Shown: positions 41,428-53,628, counted from the first letter of the stretch. The stretch: 64,000 nt of DNA from UBA4615 sp044368415 (GCA_044368415.1 JBIPLJ010000003.1:69005-133004); one strand, 5' to 3'. A program made the numbers and translations. Notes: a model not told the origin generated them from the letters alone.

Positions 41428-42165
41428 ATGACTTGCATCGATCCGGCCCGGCGCCGGGCGCTGGGCGGCCTGATCGGATTGCCGGCGGTCGGCGCCGGCC
41501 TGCTGGGCGGCGGCTGCGCGAGCCGTGCGAGCGTGCCTGCGCCGGTAGGCGCCGAGCCGCTGCCGATGCCGGCGCTCGGCATCGGCGACCGTTGGCGCTA
41601 CCGGCTGACCAACCGCTACAACGGCTCGACCGTCGGCGAGACCACGGTCGAGGTGTTGGCCGTCGCGCCCGATATCCGGCTGCGTGTCGATCCGGGCGAT
41701 GGCCAGCCGATGCTCGAGGAGCGCTGGGCGGATCCGTGGACGGCCATCGTCGACACGATCTACGACGCCCCCGTGGCCTTCGAGACCCCGATGCCGGTGG
41801 TGCCCCCCGGCGCCCGGGCGGGCCAGGGCCTGACGACGTCGTCGCGCTATCGCAGCGAGCGCTCGAGCGGCGTGCTCGGCTGGCAGCAGCGTCTGCGCGT
41901 CGTCGGCTGGGAGCGCATGCAGGTGCCGGCCGGCGCCTTCGATGCGCTGCGCATCGAGCGCTTCGTCACCTACCAGCATCCGGACATCTTCCGGTACGCG
42001 CCGGAGCGGACCGACACGCTGTGGTACTCGCCGCAGGTGGGACGCTGGGTGGTGCGGGAGTGGACCGGCTCGTACCTGCCCGGCTCGCCCGGCGGGCGGG
42101 CGAGCCGGGCGCCCGAGGATTGGGTGCGGTGGGAGTTGACCGCCTGGGAGCCGGCGAAACGCTGA
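41428..42165 (+). CDS. Predicted lipoprotein, second of a paralogous pair
   Basis: 245 residues with an N-terminal signal and lipobox LLGGGC. It is similar along its whole length to the preceding protein (GDRWRYRLTNRYNGSTVGETTVEV; LEERWADPW; WQQRLRVVGW; VPAGAFDALR; HPDIF; DTLWYSPQVGRWVVREW), indicating tandem duplication. The ATG at 41428 has an excellent GGAGGAA ribosome site 9 bases upstream. The family is unknown to me; the repeated Trp/Tyr/Arg pattern suggests a beta-rich periplasmic domain. It converges on the glycosyltransferase gene. Confidence 0.75.
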   Translation: MTCIDPARRRALGGLIGLPAVGAGLLGGGCASRASVPAPVGAEPLPMPALGIGDRWRYRLTNRYNGSTVGETTVEVLAVAPDIRLRVDPGDGQPMLEERWADPWTAIVDTIYDAPVAFETPMPVVPPGARAGQGLTTSSRYRSERSSGVLGWQQRLRVVGWERMQVPAGAFDALRIERFVTYQHPDIFRYAPERTDTLWYSPQVGRWVVREWTGSYLPGSPGGRASRAPEDWVRWELTAWEPAKR

Positions 42166-42200
42166 GGCCGGCGCCGGGTCGCCAGGGTCTGCTGGGCGCC

Positions 42201-42281
42201 TCGGACCCATCGGACCCTTCGAGTCCTTAGGGTCTATCGAGCACCTCGAGCACTTCGAGTCCATCAAGCACCTGTAGCACC
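42201..42281. repeat. Nine 9-bp tandem repeats at the 3' end of the glycosyltransferase gene
   Basis: Units of 9 bp run from 42201 to 42281, consensus TCGAGCACC, increasingly diverged to the left. About six of them encode the Leu/Glu/Asp-rich C-terminus of the glycosyltransferase (three residues each), and one supplies its stop codon. Confidence 0.75.
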
Positions 42282-43195
42282 GACGGCCAGGCGCCTGCGC
42301 CGCCGGCCCAGGCGGCACGAGGCCCCCAGGGCCGGGTCCGCGCCGGGTCGCTCGGGCCGAAGACGCCCACCACCGGCGCACCGACCGCCGCCGCCAGGTG
42401 CATGGGCCCCGAATCGTTCGAGATGGTCGCGAGCGCCCCGGCGCAGGCGGCGGCGTAGGCGCCCAGCCCGAGCCCGGCGAGGATGCGGGCCCCCGGGACC
42501 GCCGCGCGCGCCGCCTCGGCCTCGCCGGGCCCCGGACAGACCACGGTCACCCAGCCGCGCGCCCGCAGCGCGGCGTCGAGCTCGCCGAAGCGCGGCCAGA
42601 GCTTGGGCACGCCGCCCGCGGTGCCCGCGGCCAACGGCGCGAGCACCGCGTACGGCTGCCCCGCGGCGAGCCCGGCCGCGGCCAGCGCCTCGGCCGCGTC
42701 GTGCCTGTGCGCGTCGGTGAGCCGCAGCCCGAGCGCCGCCGGCGGCGAAGCCGGCCAGCCGGGCAGCGACAGCCAGGCCGCGGCCGCACCCGCCAAGCGC
42801 CAGAACACCTCGACCTCGTGCAGGCCCTCGGACTTGTCGATCGCCCGGCCGAGCAGCAGCGATCGGCCCTCGTTGTGATGGCCGAGCGCGGACACGCCGG
42901 CCAGCCGGAAGGCGGCGGCGCTCGACAGCGAGTTGGTCAGCAGCAGGCCCCGGCGGGGCCCACCGGCGGCGCGTAGCGCGGCGATCCCGGCACGCAGTCC
43001 GGAGGGCAGCTTGAGCACCGGCCAGCCGTGGCCGGCCAGCAGGTCGCCGGCCCAACCCCGCCCAGCCACCGACAGCACGGCACCGCGGGCCTCGAGCTCG
43101 CGCAGGGCCGGCAGCGCCATGCAGGCGTCGCCGACCCAGTTCGGCAGGCGCACCCTCAGCGGCACGCCGCTCGGAGCCGGGGGCACGTCGCGCAT
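42227..43195 (-). CDS. Glycosyltransferase family 9 (heptosyltransferase-like)
   Basis: 322 residues of the ADP-heptose:LPS heptosyltransferase (WaaF/WaaC) fold: VRLPNWVGDACMALPALREL at the start, LLLTNSLSSAAAFRLAG, HHNEGRSLLL, VLAPLAAGTAGG and the C-terminal donor-site ISNDSGPMHLAAAVGAPVVGVFGPSDPARTRPWGP. It probably adds a sugar to lipopolysaccharide core, but the acceptor is unknown. I chose ATG 43195 (MRDVPPAPSG); the frame extends upstream but without an ATG or GTG. The C-terminal tail VLQVLDGLEVLEVLDRP is encoded by 9-bp tandem repeats and looks recently acquired. Confidence 0.85.
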   Translation of the reverse strand: MRDVPPAPSGVPLRVRLPNWVGDACMALPALRELEARGAVLSVAGRGWAGDLLAGHGWPVLKLPSGLRAGIAALRAAGGPRRGLLLTNSLSSAAAFRLAGVSALGHHNEGRSLLLGRAIDKSEGLHEVEVFWRLAGAAAAWLSLPGWPASPPAALGLRLTDAHRHDAAEALAAAGLAAGQPYAVLAPLAAGTAGGVPKLWPRFGELDAALRARGWVTVVCPGPGEAEAARAAVPGARILAGLGLGAYAAACAGALATISNDSGPMHLAAAVGAPVVGVFGPSDPARTRPWGPRAAWAGGAGAWPSVLQVLDGLEVLEVLDRP

Positions 43196-43211
43196 CGCGG
43201 CCCGCCCGCCC

Positions 43212-44486
43212 TCAGGCGTGGGCGGTGCCAATCGCGCGGTCGACCCACTCGATCCAGTGGCGCACCGGCGTACCGGTGCCCGACTGCAGGTGCGTCAGGC
43301 AGCCGATGTTGGCGGACAGGATCACCTCGGGCGCGCCGGACTGCAGGGCATCGAGCTTGCGGTCGCGCAGCTGCATCGACAGCTTCGGTTGCATCACCGA
43401 GTAGGTGCCGGCCGAGCCGCAGCACAGGTGGGATTCGGCAAAGGGCTGCAGCGCGGCACCGCAGGCAGCGAGCAGCGATTCGACCGCGCCGCGCACCTGC
43501 TGGCCGTGCTGCAGCGTACACGGCGGATGGAAGGCGACGCGCGCCGGCAGCGGCTCGGCGCGGGTGACGGCGGCCTCGCGGGCGCGCGCCGCAAGTGCCT
43601 CGCGCTCGGAGGCGAGGAATACCGACAGGTCGCAGGCCAGCGCCGACACGCGGGCGGCCTTCGCGGCGTACGCCGGGTCGTCGCGCAGCAGATGGCCGTA
43701 GTCGGCGAGCATCGCGCCGCAGCCCGAGGCGTTGACGACGATCGCCTCGACGCCCTGCCCCTCGACGCCCTGCCCCTCGATGTGCGGCCACCAAGCGTCG
43801 ATGTTGCGACGGACGTCGCCGAGCGCGCCGCCGTGGTCGTTCAGGTGATGGCGGATCGCGCCGCAGCAGCCCGAGCCCGCGGCGACGACCGGCTCGACGC
43901 CCAGCGCATCGAGCACCCGCGCGGTGGCGGCGTCGATCGCCGGGATCATCGCCGGCTGCACGCAGCCGTCGAGCATCAACACGCGCCGCGTGTGGCTGCG
44001 GCGCGGCCAGGCGCCGGGGTCGCGCCGCTCCGGCACCTTCGCTTTCATCGCCTCCGGCAGCAGCGGGCGCACCGCCTGGCCGACACGCATCGCCGGATCG
44101 AACAGCCAGCGGCGCGTCAGTCCCTCGCGCAGCGCGCCGCGCATCAGCCGCTCGCCGAGCGGGCGCTGCACGCGCTCGTCGACCAGCTTGCGGCCGATGT
44201 CGACCAAGTGGCCGTACTTCACGCCCGACGGGCAGGTGCTCTCGCAGTTTCGGCAGGTCAGGCAGCGGTCGAGGTGGCGCTGCGTCTCGCGCGTGGGCGG
44301 TGCGCCCTCCATCACCTGCTTGATCAGGTAGATGCGGCCGCGCGGGCCGTCGAGCTCGTCGCCGAGCAGCTGGTAGGTCGGGCAGGTGGCCGTACAGAAG
44401 CCGCAGTGCACACACGAGCGCAGGATCGACTCGGCCTCGGTCCCCTCGGGGGTGCCGCGCAGCCAGTCGGCGAGGTGGGTTTCCAT
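43212..44486 (-). CDS. glcF: Glycolate oxidase iron-sulfur subunit
   Basis: Electron-transfer subunit of membrane-associated glycolate oxidase. Two 4Fe-4S motifs are visible: CVHCGFCTATCP (about 25-36) and CLTCRNCESTCP, and two CCG motifs follow (GSGCCGAIRHH, HLCCGSAGTYS). 424 residues. A 15-bp duplication gives IEGQGVEGQGVEAI in the chain around residues 230-250. Gene order glcD-glcE-glcF with 14-81 bp gaps indicates one operon. Confidence 0.95.
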   Translation of the reverse strand: METHLADWLRGTPEGTEAESILRSCVHCGFCTATCPTYQLLGDELDGPRGRIYLIKQVMEGAPPTRETQRHLDRCLTCRNCESTCPSGVKYGHLVDIGRKLVDERVQRPLGERLMRGALREGLTRRWLFDPAMRVGQAVRPLLPEAMKAKVPERRDPGAWPRRSHTRRVLMLDGCVQPAMIPAIDAATARVLDALGVEPVVAAGSGCCGAIRHHLNDHGGALGDVRRNIDAWWPHIEGQGVEGQGVEAIVVNASGCGAMLADYGHLLRDDPAYAAKAARVSALACDLSVFLASEREALAARAREAAVTRAEPLPARVAFHPPCTLQHGQQVRGAVESLLAACGAALQPFAESHLCCGSAGTYSVMQPKLSMQLRDRKLDALQSGAPEVILSANIGCLTHLQSGTGTPVRHWIEWVDRAIGTAHA

Positions 44487-44500
44487 CGCGGCGGGCCGTC

Positions 44501-45640
44501 CTAGAGACCGGCCACGAGGCGGCCGGGATTGAAGATGCCGCGCGGATCGAGCTCACGCTTGATCCGGCGGTGCAGTTCGAACACCGGCGCGGACAGCGGC
44601 GTGAACACCCCGGTCGACTTGTCGCGGCTGCGAAAGAGTGTCGCGCTCCCGCCGACGGTGGCCGCCGCCTCGCGCACCCGCGCGGCCTCCGCATCGGTGC
44701 GGAACCAGCGCAGCGCCCCGCCCCACTCGATCAGCTGCTGGCCGGGGAAGTCGAACGGCGGCGCGGTCGACGGCACGCTCAGCCGCCAGAGCGGCGCCTC
44801 GCCATCAAAAAACGGATCGGTATGCTCGCGGATGCCGCTCCAGACCGAGGTGGCCTGTGCCGGCTCGACGCGCTCGGCGCCGTGCTGCTCGACGAAGCGG
44901 TGCACCGCCGCGTCGACTGCCGCACGCGCGCCGCAGAAGCGCACGCCGAGATCGCCCGAATGCCACGCGGTGGCCGACAGCGGCAGCGGCTGTCCGCCCC
45001 AGCGGTTCATCAGGTCGAGCGCCTCGCGCAGGCCCGCAGGCAGCAGCACGGTGGCCTCGGCGGGGGGCACCGGCAGCACCTTGAGCGAGACCTGCACGAT
45101 CGGCCCGAGGATGCCGAGCGACCCGGCGAGAAGCCGCGAGACGTCGTAGCCGGCGACGTTTTTCATCACCTGCCCGCCGAACTGCAGCAGCTCGCCCTGC
45201 GCGCTCATCAGCACCGCGCCGAGCATGTAGTCGCGGACCGCGCCGGCGGCCGCGCGGCGCGGCCCCGACAGGCCCGCCGCGACCATGCCGCCGACGGTGG
45301 CGCCCGAGCCGAAGTGCGGCGGCTCGAAGGGCAGGCACTGGCGGCGCTCGGCGAGCGCGGCCTCGAGCTCGGCCAGCGGGGTGCCGCAGCGTGCGGTGAT
45401 CACCAGTTCCGTCGGCTCGTACGACACGATGCCCGACAGCGCACGCAGGTCGAGCACCTCGCCGGCGGCAGGCTCGCCGTAGAAGTCCTTGGTGCCGCCA
45501 CCGCGCAGCCGCAGTCGCAGGCGGTCCGCGTCGGCGCTGCGCACACAGTCACGCAGCGCGCGCAGCGCGCCGTCGGCGATGACCGGGCCGGTCGCGGCGC
45601 TCGGCGCGGCGTCGGCCGCTAGGGAGGCGGTCGGTTGCAA
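44501..45640 (-). CDS. glcE: Glycolate oxidase FAD-binding subunit
   Basis: 379 residues of the truncated FAD-linked oxidase type. LRGGGTKDFYGEP and LSGIVSYEPTELVITARCGTPLAELEAALAE form the FAD-binding PP-fold; GSGATVGGMVAAGLSGPRRAAAGAVRDYMLG is the usual GlcE core. The C-terminal RIKRELDPRGIFNPGRL matches the family. The best start is TTG 45640 with an AGGA upstream; no ATG or GTG fits earlier. It is 81 bp behind glcD and 14 bp before glcF. Confidence 0.93.
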   Translation of the reverse strand: MQPTASLAADAAPSAATGPVIADGALRALRDCVRSADADRLRLRLRGGGTKDFYGEPAAGEVLDLRALSGIVSYEPTELVITARCGTPLAELEAALAERRQCLPFEPPHFGSGATVGGMVAAGLSGPRRAAAGAVRDYMLGAVLMSAQGELLQFGGQVMKNVAGYDVSRLLAGSLGILGPIVQVSLKVLPVPPAEATVLLPAGLREALDLMNRWGGQPLPLSATAWHSGDLGVRFCGARAAVDAAVHRFVEQHGAERVEPAQATSVWSGIREHTDPFFDGEAPLWRLSVPSTAPPFDFPGQQLIEWGGALRWFRTDAEAARVREAAATVGGSATLFRSRDKSTGVFTPLSAPVFELHRRIKRELDPRGIFNPGRLVAGL

Positions 45641-45721
45641 GCGGGTCGTCCTGGGGCGGGTTCGGGAAGGGCGTGGACGGCGGGGTGAGCGGTTGGGGCG
45701 AGCGGCGCGCGGGCGCTAGCG

Positions 45722-47272
45722 TCAGAAGCGCGGCAGCTCGGGAAAGGCGATGCGCCCGCCCTGCACATGCATCTTGCCGTACTCGGCGCAGCGCGCGAGC
45801 GTCGGGATGCCCTTGCCAGGGTTCAGCAGCCCGGGCGGATCGAAGGCGCGCTTGAGCGCGAAGAACGCGGCCCGCTCGGCCGGCGAGAACTGCACACACA
45901 TCGAGTTGATCTTCTCGATGCCCACGCCGTGTTCGCCGGTTACTGTGCCGCCCAGCTCGACGCAGAGCTCTAGGATGTCGGCGCCGAACCGGTCGGCGCG
46001 CTCCCATTCGCCCGGCGTGTTGGCGTCGAACAGGATCAGCGGATGCAGGTTGCCGTCGCCGGCATGGAACACGTTCATGCAGCGCAGCCCGTAGGTGCGC
46101 TCCATGGCTGCGATGGCGGCCAGCATCGTTCCGAGGTTCTTGCGCGGGATGGTGCCGTCCATGCAGTAGTAGTCGGGCGAGATTCGGCCTGCCGCAGGAA
46201 ACGCGTTCTTGCGGCCCGACCAGAAACGAAGCCGCTCGGCCTCGCTGCCGGACACCGCGATCGCGGTCGAACCGGCCGCGCGCAGCACGGCCTCGAGCTG
46301 GGCGATCTCCTCCTCGACCTCCTCCGGCGTGCCGTCGGACTCAGCCAGCAGGATCGCCTCGGCCGACAGGTCGTAGCCGGCCTTCACGTAGGGCTCGACC
46401 GCCTCGGTCGCCTTGCGGTCCATCATCTCCAGGCCCGCCGGGATGATGCCCGAACCGATGATCGCCGCGACTGCATCGCCGGCCTTGATCACATCGTCGA
46501 ACGAGGCCATCACGACGCGTGCGACTTGCGGCTTGGGCACCAGCTTGACCGTGGCCTCGGTGGCCACCAACAGCATGCCCTCGGAACCGATCACGAGCGC
46601 CAGCAGGTCGAGCCCGGGCGCATCGAGCGCGGCGCCGCCCAGCTCGACGATCTCGCCGTCGATGGTCACGCCGCGGATGCGCAGCACGTTGTGTACCGTC
46701 AGCCCGTACTTCAGACAATGCACGCCGCCCGAATTCTCGGCGAGGTTGCCGCCGATGGTGCAGGCGATCTGCGAGGACGGGTCGGGCGCGTAGTACAGGC
46801 CGTGGGGTGCCGCGGCCTCGCTGATGGCAAGGTTGCGCACGCCGGGCTGCACGCGCGCGGTCCGTCCGACCGGATCGAGCGCAAGGATGCGGTTGAAGCG
46901 GGCGAGCGACAACACGATGCCCGCGGCATGCGGCATCGCGCCGCCCGACAGGCTGGTGCCGGCGCCCCGAGCCACCACCGGCACGTCGAGCCGCCGGCAG
47001 GTCTTCAGCACCGCGACGACCTGCGCCTCGGTCTCGGGCAGCACCACCGCGACCGGCAGCTTGCGGAAAGCCGACAGGCCATCGCATTCGTAGGGCCGCG
47101 TCTGCTCGACACCGGCGAGCACGCAGCGCGCCGGCAGCACGGTGTGCAGCGCGGCGACGATGGCGGCTGCGCCCGCCGCATCGGGCGCAGCCTCCAGATC
47201 GGCCCAGCGGGGTTCGGGACTGGGCGCGACGGGGCGAGCGGCGGCGGGCGGGGCGAGGTGTTCGGCGTTCAT
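45722..47272 (-). CDS. glcD: Glycolate oxidase FAD subunit (catalytic)
   Basis: Oxidises glycolate to glyoxylate, passing electrons through GlcE/GlcF to the quinone pool. 516 residues from the ATG at 47272 (a GTG two codons earlier is also possible). Motifs: VVARGAGTSLSGGAMPHAAGIVL and DPSSQIACTIGGNLAENSGGVHCLKYGLT for FAD binding, then MNVFHAGDGNLHPLILFD and the C-terminal GTVTGEHGVGIEKI and DPPGLLNPGKGIP. No regulator gene (glcC) is adjacent. Confidence 0.95.
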   Translation of the reverse strand: MNAEHLAPPAAARPVAPSPEPRWADLEAAPDAAGAAAIVAALHTVLPARCVLAGVEQTRPYECDGLSAFRKLPVAVVLPETEAQVVAVLKTCRRLDVPVVARGAGTSLSGGAMPHAAGIVLSLARFNRILALDPVGRTARVQPGVRNLAISEAAAPHGLYYAPDPSSQIACTIGGNLAENSGGVHCLKYGLTVHNVLRIRGVTIDGEIVELGGAALDAPGLDLLALVIGSEGMLLVATEATVKLVPKPQVARVVMASFDDVIKAGDAVAAIIGSGIIPAGLEMMDRKATEAVEPYVKAGYDLSAEAILLAESDGTPEEVEEEIAQLEAVLRAAGSTAIAVSGSEAERLRFWSGRKNAFPAAGRISPDYYCMDGTIPRKNLGTMLAAIAAMERTYGLRCMNVFHAGDGNLHPLILFDANTPGEWERADRFGADILELCVELGGTVTGEHGVGIEKINSMCVQFSPAERAAFFALKRAFDPPGLLNPGKGIPTLARCAEYGKMHVQGGRIAFPELPRF

Positions 47273-47351
47273 CACCACGGATTATCGCCCGTCCGGCCGG
47301 GACGTCCTCCCGAGAGACCCCTCGCCGGGCCCGGACCGCGCCGCGGGCCGC

Positions 47352-48704
47352 TCAGGCCCCGCCGCGGGCCGCCGACAGCGCCGCGTCGAGCGCCGTGTCG
47401 ATCGCCTCGGCGATGCCGCCCACGATCTCGTCGACATGCGAGTCGTCGATCGTGTAGGGCGGCGCGAGAAGCACGTGGTCGCCCCGCCGGCCGTCGATCG
47501 TGCCGCCCATCGGATAGCACATCAGACCGGCGTCGAACGCCGCCCGTTTGATCCGCGCATGCAGCTCGAGCGCCGGATCAAACGGCGTCTTGGCCTCCCG
47601 GTCCGCCACCAGCTCGATGCCGAGGAACAGCCCGCGCCCGCGGATGTCGCCGACCGCCGGATGGTCACCGAGCGCGCGCCGCAGCTCGGCCTCGAGCAAC
47701 GTTCCGGTCTCGCGCACCCGCGCGAGCAGCCCCTCCTCGGCGATCACGCGCTGCACCGCCAGCGCGGCCGCGCAGGCAATGGCGTGACCGAGGTAGGTGT
47801 GGCCGTGCTGGAACGCGCCCGAGCCGCGCGCGAACACGTCGAACACCCGCTGCGACAGCATGCAGGCGCCGATCGGCTGGTAGCCGCCACTCAGGCCCTT
47901 GGCGATCGCGACCAGGTCGGGCACGACGCCCTCCTGCTCGCAGGCGTACAGCGTCCCGGTGCGGCCCATCCCGCACATCACCTCGTCGAGGATCAGCAGC
48001 ACGCCGTGGCGGTCGCAGACCTCGCGCACGCGCCGGAAGTAGCCGGGCACCGCGGTCACGGCACCGAGCGTGGCACCCACCACCGGCTCGGCCACGAAGC
48101 CGATCACGCGGTCCGGACCGGCCGCGACGATCGCGACGTCGAGCTCGGCGGCGAGGCGCTCGCCGTAGGCCTCGGGCGTCTCCTCGTCGCGCCGGTCGCG
48201 GTACGCGTAGCAGGGCGAGACATGCACGGAGGGCGACAACAGGGGCGCGAAGGCTGCGCGCCGCGCCATGTTGCCGCCGACCGAAAGCGCCCCCAGCGTG
48301 TTGCCGTGATAGCTCTGCCTGCGTGCGACGAAGACGGAGCGCTGCGGCTCGCCGCGCTCGAGGTGGTACTGGCGCGCCATCTTCAGCGCCGCCTCCATTG
48401 CCTCGGAGCCGCCCGACACGAAGTACGCATGGCTGATGCCCTCGGGGGCCGACGCCACCAGCGTGTCGGCCAGCGTCTCGGCCGCCGCGGTGGTGAAGAA
48501 AGCGGTGTGCGCGTACGCGAGCTTGCGAGACTGCGCCTCGATCGCAGCGACCACCGCCGGATGCCCGTGCCCGAGGCAGGACACCCCGGCGCCGCCGCAG
48601 GCGTCGAGCCAGCGCCGTCCCCGGTCGTCAAAGAGGTAGGGGCCGTCGCCGGAGACGACGCGCGGATAGCGGCCCTGGGCCTGACGGTGAAAGATGCGAC
48701 TCAT
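47352..48704 (-). CDS. Class III PLP-dependent aminotransferase
   Basis: 450 residues, fold type I. PLP-binding features: VSGGSEAMEAALKMARQYH, FVARRQSYHGNTLGALSVGGN, LLILDEVMCGMGRTG (Asp), VPDLVAIAKGLSGGYQPIGA (Schiff-base Lys) and GHTYLGHAIACAAALAVQ. It belongs to the omega/beta-alanine-pyruvate group; substrate specificity cannot be read. The position between glcDEF and the glycine riboswitch-gcvHPT operon suggests it could aminate glyoxylate to glycine. ATG 48704 is preferred; ATG 48722 is in frame. Confidence 0.82.
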   Translation of the reverse strand: MSRIFHRQAQGRYPRVVSGDGPYLFDDRGRRWLDACGGAGVSCLGHGHPAVVAAIEAQSRKLAYAHTAFFTTAAAETLADTLVASAPEGISHAYFVSGGSEAMEAALKMARQYHLERGEPQRSVFVARRQSYHGNTLGALSVGGNMARRAAFAPLLSPSVHVSPCYAYRDRRDEETPEAYGERLAAELDVAIVAAGPDRVIGFVAEPVVGATLGAVTAVPGYFRRVREVCDRHGVLLILDEVMCGMGRTGTLYACEQEGVVPDLVAIAKGLSGGYQPIGACMLSQRVFDVFARGSGAFQHGHTYLGHAIACAAALAVQRVIAEEGLLARVRETGTLLEAELRRALGDHPAVGDIRGRGLFLGIELVADREAKTPFDPALELHARIKRAAFDAGLMCYPMGGTIDGRRGDHVLLAPPYTIDDSHVDEIVGGIAEAIDTALDAALSAARGGA

Positions 48705-48896
48705 TCGGAACCTGCGTGTCATCGCACCGACATCGTGCGCCGCCATTATCGCTGCCTCCTGCGGACGTCCGGGGCGACGGCGATGCACGATGCTTCAATG
48801 ATCCTCGAGCGGCCTGCCATGCCGCGCATGGCGGCTGCCGCCGCTCGGGTCCTGACGACCACTCGCGGCTACTGGCAACGCGCCGGCGGGGCTCGC

Positions 48897-48925
48897 TTGA
48901 CACCCCGTGGCCTCGCGTCTACCTT
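48897..48925 (+). promoter_or_regulatory. Sigma-70-type promoter of the gcv operon
   Basis: TTGACA at 48897-48902 and TACCTT at 48920-48925 are separated by 17 bp, the ideal spacing. They lie about 25-50 bp upstream of the first glycine aptamer, so transcription would begin near 48932 and include the whole riboswitch. Confidence 0.65.
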
Positions 48926-48947
48926 CCCCCCCAGTCTCACCGCCGCT

Positions 48948-49135
48948 GCGGGAGAGACCGGCCCCCGGACGTCCGCGTCCGGCCAGGCGCCGGCGCCGAA
49001 GGTGTATCGCCCCGGAAACTCTCAGGCAAAAGGACCGCAGCGGATCGGACTCTCTGGAGAGTAGGCGTCACGACGCAAGTCGGGAGCGCCTCGCCGAAGG
49101 TCAATCTCTCAGGCAAACGGACAGAGGGGGCGCAA
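48948..49135 (+). ncRNA. Tandem glycine riboswitch (gcvT element)
   Basis: Two consecutive aptamers. The first (about 48948-49062) has GGGAGAGACC at its 5' side, GCCGAAGGTGTA, ACTCTCAGGCAAAAGGACCG and the closing TCTCTGGAGAG. The second (about 49063-49135) has GCCGAAGGTCAA, TCTCTCAGGCAAACGGACAG and a final AGGGG. These are the conserved core segments of glycine riboswitches. About 100 bp separate it from the gcvH start codon. In this setting high glycine would switch on the glycine cleavage genes. Confidence 0.93.
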
Positions 49136-49233
49136 CGGACCACCACAGCGGGGGGTCCGCTTGCGTCTCCGCGTCGGCATGGATCCCGTGCCGCCGACCT
49201 CCCGCCCGCGATGACCTTCCTCCGGAGCCCACC

Positions 49234-49617
49234 TTGGCCAGCCCTTCAGACCTGCGCTACACCGACACCCACGAGTGGGTCCGCGACAACGGCGACGGCA
49301 CCGTCACCATCGGGATCACCGAACATGCCCAGGAGGCGCTCGGCGAGCTGGTCTATGCCGAACTGCCGCAGCCGGGCCGCAGCGTCGCGAAGGGCGAGGC
49401 GGTCGCGGTCGTCGAGTCCACCAAGGCGGCCTCAGACGTCTACGCGCCGCTCGCAGGCGAGGTGCTTCTCGCCAACGAGGCGCTCGCCGACGCGCCGCAG
49501 ACGGTCAACACCGCGCCGTACACCGAGGGCTGGCTCTACACGTTGCGCCCCGCCGACCCCGCCGCGCTCGCCGGCCTGCTGACCGCGGCCGCGTACGACG
49601 TCGGCCCGGGCGTCTGA
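49234..49617 (+). CDS. gcvH: Glycine cleavage system H protein
   Basis: Lipoyl carrier shuttling the aminomethyl group between P, T and L proteins. 127 residues. The start LRYTDTHEWVRDNGDGTVTIGIT is typical; the lipoylated lysine is K64 in VVESTKAASDVYAP. C-terminal residues NTAPYTEGWLYTLRP fit the family. The start is TTG 49234 with GGAG about 9 bases upstream. The leader in front holds the glycine riboswitch. The order is gcvH-gcvP-gcvT, not the commoner T-H-P. Confidence 0.95.
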   Translation: MASPSDLRYTDTHEWVRDNGDGTVTIGITEHAQEALGELVYAELPQPGRSVAKGEAVAVVESTKAASDVYAPLAGEVLLANEALADAPQTVNTAPYTEGWLYTLRPADPAALAGLLTAAAYDVGPGV

Positions 49618-49630
49618 GGGGAGGCTGGCG

Positions 49631-52509
<2,879 letters not shown>

Positions 52510-52513
<4 letters not shown>

Positions 52514-53628
52514 GCGGCGCCGTGCGCCACATCCCGCTCGAGGCGCTGCACCGGGAGCTCGGCGCGAAATTCGGGCCGTTCGCCGGCTACGAGATGCCGA
52601 TCCAGTACCCGGCGGGCCTCAAGGCCGAGCATGCGGCCACCCGCGAGCGCGCCGGCCTGTTCGACGTCTCGCACATGGGTCAGGTCCGGATCCGCGCAAA
52701 GGACGGTAGCGCCGCCGCGCTTGCGCGCGGCCTGGAGGCCGCCCTGCCGCTCGACTTCGACGGCTGGACCCCGGGGCTGCAGAAGTACTCGCTGCTGCTG
52801 AACGAGGCCGGCGGCATCGAGGACGACCTGATGCTGGTGAACCTCGGCGACGAGGTGCGCATGGTGGTGAACGCCGGCAACCGCGACGCCGACTTCGCGC
52901 GGCTCGTCACCGCCTGCCCGACGCTGTCGATCGACTGGGTCGACGCTGCGCTGATCGCGCTGCAGGGCCCGGCCGCCGAGTCGGTGCTCGCCGCGCTGGA
53001 TCCGTCGGCCGCGGCGATGACCTTCATGCAGGCGCGCACGCTGACGCTCGAGGGCGCCGCGTGTTTCACCAGCCGCTCGGGCTACACCGGCGAGGACGGC
53101 TACGAGATCTCGCTGCCGCTCGAGGCCGCCCTGCGCGTGACGCGCCGGCTGCTCGCCGATCCGCGGGTCGCGCCGGTGGGGCTCGGCGCGCGCGACACAC
53201 TGCGCCTGGAGGCCGGGCTGCCGCTGCACGGCAACGACATCACGCCGACGGTCACGCCCATTGAGGCCGGGCTTGCGTTTGCGATCCCGAAGTCGCGCCG
53301 AGCGGAGGGTGCCAAGGCGGGCGGCTTTCCGGGCGCCGCGACCGTGCTCGCTCAGCTCGCCGAAGGCCCGCCGCGGCGGCTGGTCGCCCTGGTCTCGGCC
53401 GAGCCGATCCCGGTGCGTGCCCATGCGGCGATCCTGGACGCCGCCGACGCACAGGTCGGCGAGGTCACCAGCGGCACGGTGTCGCCGACGCTGGGCCGGC
53501 CGGTGATGCTAGCCCTCGTGCAGGCCGCGGCGCTGGACGGCAGGCCGCTGCGCGCCGTGGTGCGCGACAAGCGGCCGGCGCTCGAAGTGGTCAGGCCGCC
53601 GTTCGTGCCGAAGCGCTACAAACGCTGA
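52510..53628 (+). CDS. gcvT: Aminomethyltransferase (glycine cleavage T protein)
   Basis: Transfers the methylene group from H protein to tetrahydrofolate, releasing ammonia. 372 residues. Typical motifs: FGPFAGYEMPIQYPAGLKAEHAATRERAGLFDVSHMGQV, GGIEDDLMLVNLG, ALQGPAAESVLAAL, SRSGYTGEDGYEISLP, LRLEAGLPLHGNDI and GEVTSGTVSPTLGRPVMLALV. Start ATG 52510 lies inside the gcvP stop. It ends opposite the convergent response-regulator gene, with a GC-rich hairpin between. Confidence 0.96.

Noticed and set aside
43196..43231. Upstream extension of the glycosyltransferase start
   Set aside because: The frame is open to an ATT codon but there is no ATG, GTG or ribosome site; ATG 43195 fits better.
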